Assembly: GCA_035307765.1 (NCBI GenBank)
Contig: DATGHU010000016.1
Coordinates: 36,382 to 100,381 of the forward strand
Direction: 5' to 3'
From: a bacterium
GTDB taxonomy: Bacteria > Sysuimicrobiota > Sysuimicrobiia > Sysuimicrobiales > Segetimicrobiaceae
Length of the DNA: 64,000 nt
Each line of letters starts with the position of its first letter. Within the stretch, counting starts at the first letter, position 1. Positions 62,094-64,000 of the stretch are shown here, piece after piece. The position numbers and the translations under genes were made by a program. A model generated the notes under the pieces. The model was given only the letters and a program-made list of their open reading frames with translations. It had not been told where the DNA came from and searched no databases.

Positions 62094-62432
62094 CGGGTCC
62101 TCCCGGCGACTGACCGCTGCCTGAGACGCGCCTCCGAGTCTGCTGGCAATCACGAACGTCTTCCCCTTGATTGGCGGCTGGCTGCAGGCGCCCCTTTAGG
62201 GCATAAACACGCGGGCGGCCACTCGACCGCCTCCCGGAGAGCTGGCGAGCACACGCCCACCCGGTCAGCGCATCTTCTGCTGGCCGTGGCGGTGCTGTCG
62301 GGCATCATCAAGGCGGGCTGGTGGTACTTGATGTCGATCGAATCCGCTGACGGGCTTTCCCCGGCCGCAAGGTCACCGGGTGCGGGCACGCCGAGGTTCC
62401 CAGATATTGCGCAAGGACCGGGCGCTCACGGG
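62094..62432. other. intergenic region between aldolase and NIPSNAP genes
   Basis: 339 nt. Open frames here are antisense-like and lack codon bias or ribosome binding sites. I see no clear RNA or terminator; the aldolase promoter on the minus strand presumably lies here. Confidence 0.5.
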
Positions 62433-62771
62433 TCAACCGCACAAGAGGGTTGGCGGCGAATACCCGGTCGGGATCAGCACGCGATCTTCGATCTCTCCGA
62501 CCAGATCGCCGTGCGCGGCGCTCGTCACTCGCTTGATTTCCTTCCATTCCTCGTCCGCCATGAATTTGGTCCACGCCGCCGTTTTCGTTTCCTCGTCAGC
62601 CCACGCCAGCAGATACACAAACTCGGTTCGGCGGGGCGTCCTGGCTTCCCACATGGCGACGATGGTGAAGCCGTACTTTCGCATGACGCGCGCGGCCTGG
62701 TCTCGGAAGCGTGCGTGGAAGGCAGGCTTGTTGCGCTCGAAAATCTCGTAGATTCGGAGCTGGTGGATCAC
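62433..62771 (-). CDS. NIPSNAP family protein
   Basis: A 112-aa single-domain NIPSNAP protein with ferredoxin-like fold. It begins VIHQLRIYEIFERNKPAFH and has FTIVAMWEAR and FVYLLAWAD, the usual strand pattern, then a C-terminal KFMADEEWKEIK helix. The GTG at 62771 fits the domain boundary; an extra 30 residues upstream to 62861 are not conserved. The biochemical role of bacterial NIPSNAPs is unclear. Confidence 0.85.
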   Translation of the reverse strand: MIHQLRIYEIFERNKPAFHARFRDQAARVMRKYGFTIVAMWEARTPRRTEFVYLLAWADEETKTAAWTKFMADEEWKEIKRVTSAAHGDLVGEIEDRVLIPTGYSPPTLLCG

Positions 62772-63041
62772 CGCGACCCTCCGCGACGTTTCGCTCAACG
62801 GTGCTGTGTAAGTGCGCAATTGAACGAGAACATAGAGCGAAACCCTTTGGGATCTGATCAAGCCGGGTGGCTAAACACCAACCCCCCCAATCCCAATTCC
62901 GTTCGACGACACAGACTCCCTGTTTTCCGAAGGCGGCTATCGAACACAACGCGCCAGCTGATCCACCTGGTCAGAGGAAAGGGACCAAGGACACCCGACT
63001 GCGCTGACCGTTCGCCGGGCCCGCGACGAACGACACATGCC

Positions 63042-63200
63042 TCAGGACGACCCGTGGGTTCGGCGCTTACTCCAGCGCATCTTGATGGCCTTGTGGGCGA
63101 TCTCGCGGCGACGCTTCGCGCTGAGGGCCTTCGCTCGAGCACGACCACCCTTCTTCGCCATGGCCGCAAGGAACTTCTTCACCGCCCGAGGAGCCGTCAT
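63042..63200 (-). CDS. small basic protein with AKRRREIAHKA motif
   Basis: A 52-aa, very Lys/Arg/Ala-rich protein from ATG 63200 to TGA 63042. The core (MAKKGGRARAKALSAKRRR, then EIAHKAIKMRWSK) matches a small-protein pattern widespread in GC-rich bacteria (LSAKRRREIARKAAKARWAK-like), also seen as the tail of some antitoxins. Probably nucleic-acid binding. No clear ribosome binding site. Function unknown. Confidence 0.65.
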   Translation of the reverse strand: MTAPRAVKKFLAAMAKKGGRARAKALSAKRRREIAHKAIKMRWSKRRTHGSS

Positions 63201-63245
63201 GCCCCTATTCTACTTGGCAGGCAGGTACGAACACAAGGGCGCGTA

Positions 63246-63274
63246 TTGACGTACGTGCCTGGCAAGTATAGAAT
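63246..63274 (+). promoter_or_regulatory. sigma-70-type promoter
   Basis: TTGACG (63246-63251), a 17-nt spacer, TAGAAT (63269-63274). A start near 63281 leaves about 38 nt of leader before the small gene at 63319. Confidence 0.7.
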
Positions 63275-63318
63275 CAGAAAGCCGGGCGTGCACATACCGC
63301 TCAAGGAAGTGGTGGACC

Positions 63319-63615
63319 ATGACCGACCTTGAACAGGAGTTTTGCGCCGAACAGCGGGAGATGGAGGCGGCGGAGTGCCTGCGGTCGGTGTACGAAGAGA
63401 GCCATCGGGCGCTTTTGCACACCGTCCAAGCGATCGAGGGGTTGGTCGGAGGACTCCGGGAGGGCCGAGACGTCGCCCCCGACGTAGTGTTGTCCCGAGG
63501 GTTAGAACTGATGAAGCGGCTACGGCACGCAGGTGAGCTGCTCCACGCCGCGGTGAAGATTGCCGACCCTGACAGTATCGCGCCGTGGCAGGTCCGGGGA
63601 AGACCAAGGGGGTGA
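63319..63615 (+). CDS. small helical protein of unknown function
   Basis: A 98-aa acidic, helical protein. It has a Glu-rich N-terminus (TDLEQEFCAEQREMEAAE) and a leucine-rich middle; there is no signal peptide or motif I recognise. AAGGAAGTGG lies ahead of the ATG at 63319 and a good promoter precedes it. It is divergent from the 52-aa basic protein and adjacent to an insertion sequence, so it may be part of a small accessory island. Confidence 0.65.
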   Translation: MTDLEQEFCAEQREMEAAECLRSVYEESHRALLHTVQAIEGLVGGLREGRDVAPDVVLSRGLELMKRLRHAGELLHAAVKIADPDSIAPWQVRGRPRG

Positions 63616-63938
63616 GACCGTAGTGGGGGCGCGATGCGCCCATACACCGATGCCACGGCTAACGTTTCGACGTTGGCCAATTTTGTGCATCTGGTAGCTC
63701 TGTGGAAGTGTGCGAGGTTGGCCGAGTAGATTCGGAGCGTGTCCTCTGAGCAGTTCCCTCACCTGCGAGAAAGACAGAAATGCCTCAAGAGCCTCTTGGA
63801 GCTGACCGGTTGAGAGGTGGCCATGATTACAGAAGTCGATTGCTCTAAAATGCTAAGCTATTGAGCGACCTGAGAGATAGGTAACAGATTGTACCGGACA
63901 CATGGGTAACACTCCTTCCCTGAAAGGGGGGAGGGAAG
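63616..63938. other. intergenic region and left end of insertion sequence
   Basis: 323 nt. Positions 63616-63870 hold no gene or RNA I can support and are less GC-rich near the end (TCTAAAATGCTAAGCTATTG). From about 63871 the insertion sequence end begins. Confidence 0.5.
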
Positions 63939-64000
63939 ATGCCCTGGAGGGAGTGTTCGGTGATGGACGAGAGAATGCGGTTTGTCGCTCGTCGGCTCGG
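63871..64000 (+). mobile_element. left end of an IS481/IS3-like insertion sequence (runs off the window)
   Basis: From about 63871 (TGAGAGATAGGTAACA) the DNA has repeated elements: GGTAACA occurs at 63880-63886 and again at 63905-63911, spaced 25 nt, as seen at transposase-binding termini. A transposase gene starts at 63939. The exact terminus and target duplication cannot be set because the right end is outside. Confidence 0.6.
63939..64000 (+). CDS. transposase, integrase-core type (partial, N-terminus only)
   Basis: Only the first 20 residues are present: MPWRECSVMDERMRFVARRL. The MPW-E-x-VMDERMRFV start is characteristic of IS481-type transposases whose next segment is a helix-turn-helix. 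GAGGGAAG precedes the ATG at 63939. The gene continues beyond 64000. Confidence 0.75.
   Translation, partial: MPWRECSVMDERMRFVARRL

Noticed and set aside
63037..63249. A 70-aa plus-strand frame
   Set aside because: It is the antisense of the small basic protein 63042-63200, whose AKRRREIA motif is recognisable.
1..64000. tRNA, rRNA, CRISPR arrays or prophage genes
   Set aside because: None seen: no cloverleaf-like sequence, no regularly spaced repeats and no phage structural genes.

Overview
This 64 kb window is chromosomal DNA from a GC-rich bacterium (roughly two-thirds G+C by eye). Genes are tightly packed and many neighbours are coupled by ATGA, GTGA or TAATG stop/start overlaps. Gene content (yceD-rpmF-plsX-fabH-fabD-fabG, an exosortase, TPP-controlled thiamin salvage, a large exopolysaccharide locus) suggests a free-living member of a GC-rich lineage such as Sysuimicrobiota/CSP1-3, Armatimonadota, Chloroflexota or a relative. 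That placement is inference; there is no rRNA gene here. I saw no tRNA, rRNA or CRISPR array.

Layout. (1) 1-9.7 kb: housekeeping block, mostly minus strand: the fatty-acid/phospholipid operon fabG<-fabD<-fabH<-plsX<-rpmF<-yceD with a near-consensus promoter and a structured leader; then a coiled-coil protein, coaD, rsmD and recG; rpmB (plus) and hslO (minus) converge. (2) 9.85-17.4 kb: a minus-strand thiamin salvage operon (thiZ-thiX-thiY-tenA-thiW-HMA protein-thiM-thiE-thiL-thiD) behind a TPP riboswitch and terminator. Its most unusual member is a small heavy-metal-associated (HMA) domain gene whose second CxxC cysteine codon is TGA, followed by a hairpin that fits bacterial SECIS rules: a candidate CxxU selenoprotein. 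(3) 17.4-23.9 kb: an AIR-synthase/HypE-like protein, a sugar dehydrogenase plus aminotransferase pair, an SRPBCC protein, a TGS GTPase, GreA and a sugar epimerase. (4) 24-30.7 kb: a minus-strand exosortase locus (exosortase, EpsI, WecA-like phosphoglycosyltransferase, a small exported protein split over two frames, membrane protein, PIG-L deacetylase, DegT aminotransferase) with a NarL-type regulator at its head.

(5) 31-56.7 kb: a plus-strand exopolysaccharide locus. A second NarL-type regulator, a small unknown protein, Wza-like export protein, Wzc-like co-polymerase with a defective-looking kinase domain and a repeat tail, UDP-sugar dehydrogenase, integral membrane glycosyltransferase, Wzy/WaaL-like polymerase or ligase, ABC-2 exporter with a Wzt-like ATPase, PIG-L deacetylase, seven glycosyltransferases, a CapK-like adenylating enzyme, RmlC and RmlA homologues, an epimerase and a WbqC-like protein. 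Regions 3 to 5 together supply nucleotide sugars, lipid-linked initiation, chain assembly and export of a surface polysaccharide. (6) 56.8-62.1 kb: a minus-strand leucine/isovalerate-type catabolic operon (HMG-CoA lyase, biotin carrier, biotin carboxylase, carboxyltransferase) next to a class II aldolase. (7) 62.4-64 kb: NIPSNAP protein, two small proteins, and the left end of an insertion sequence that runs off the window.
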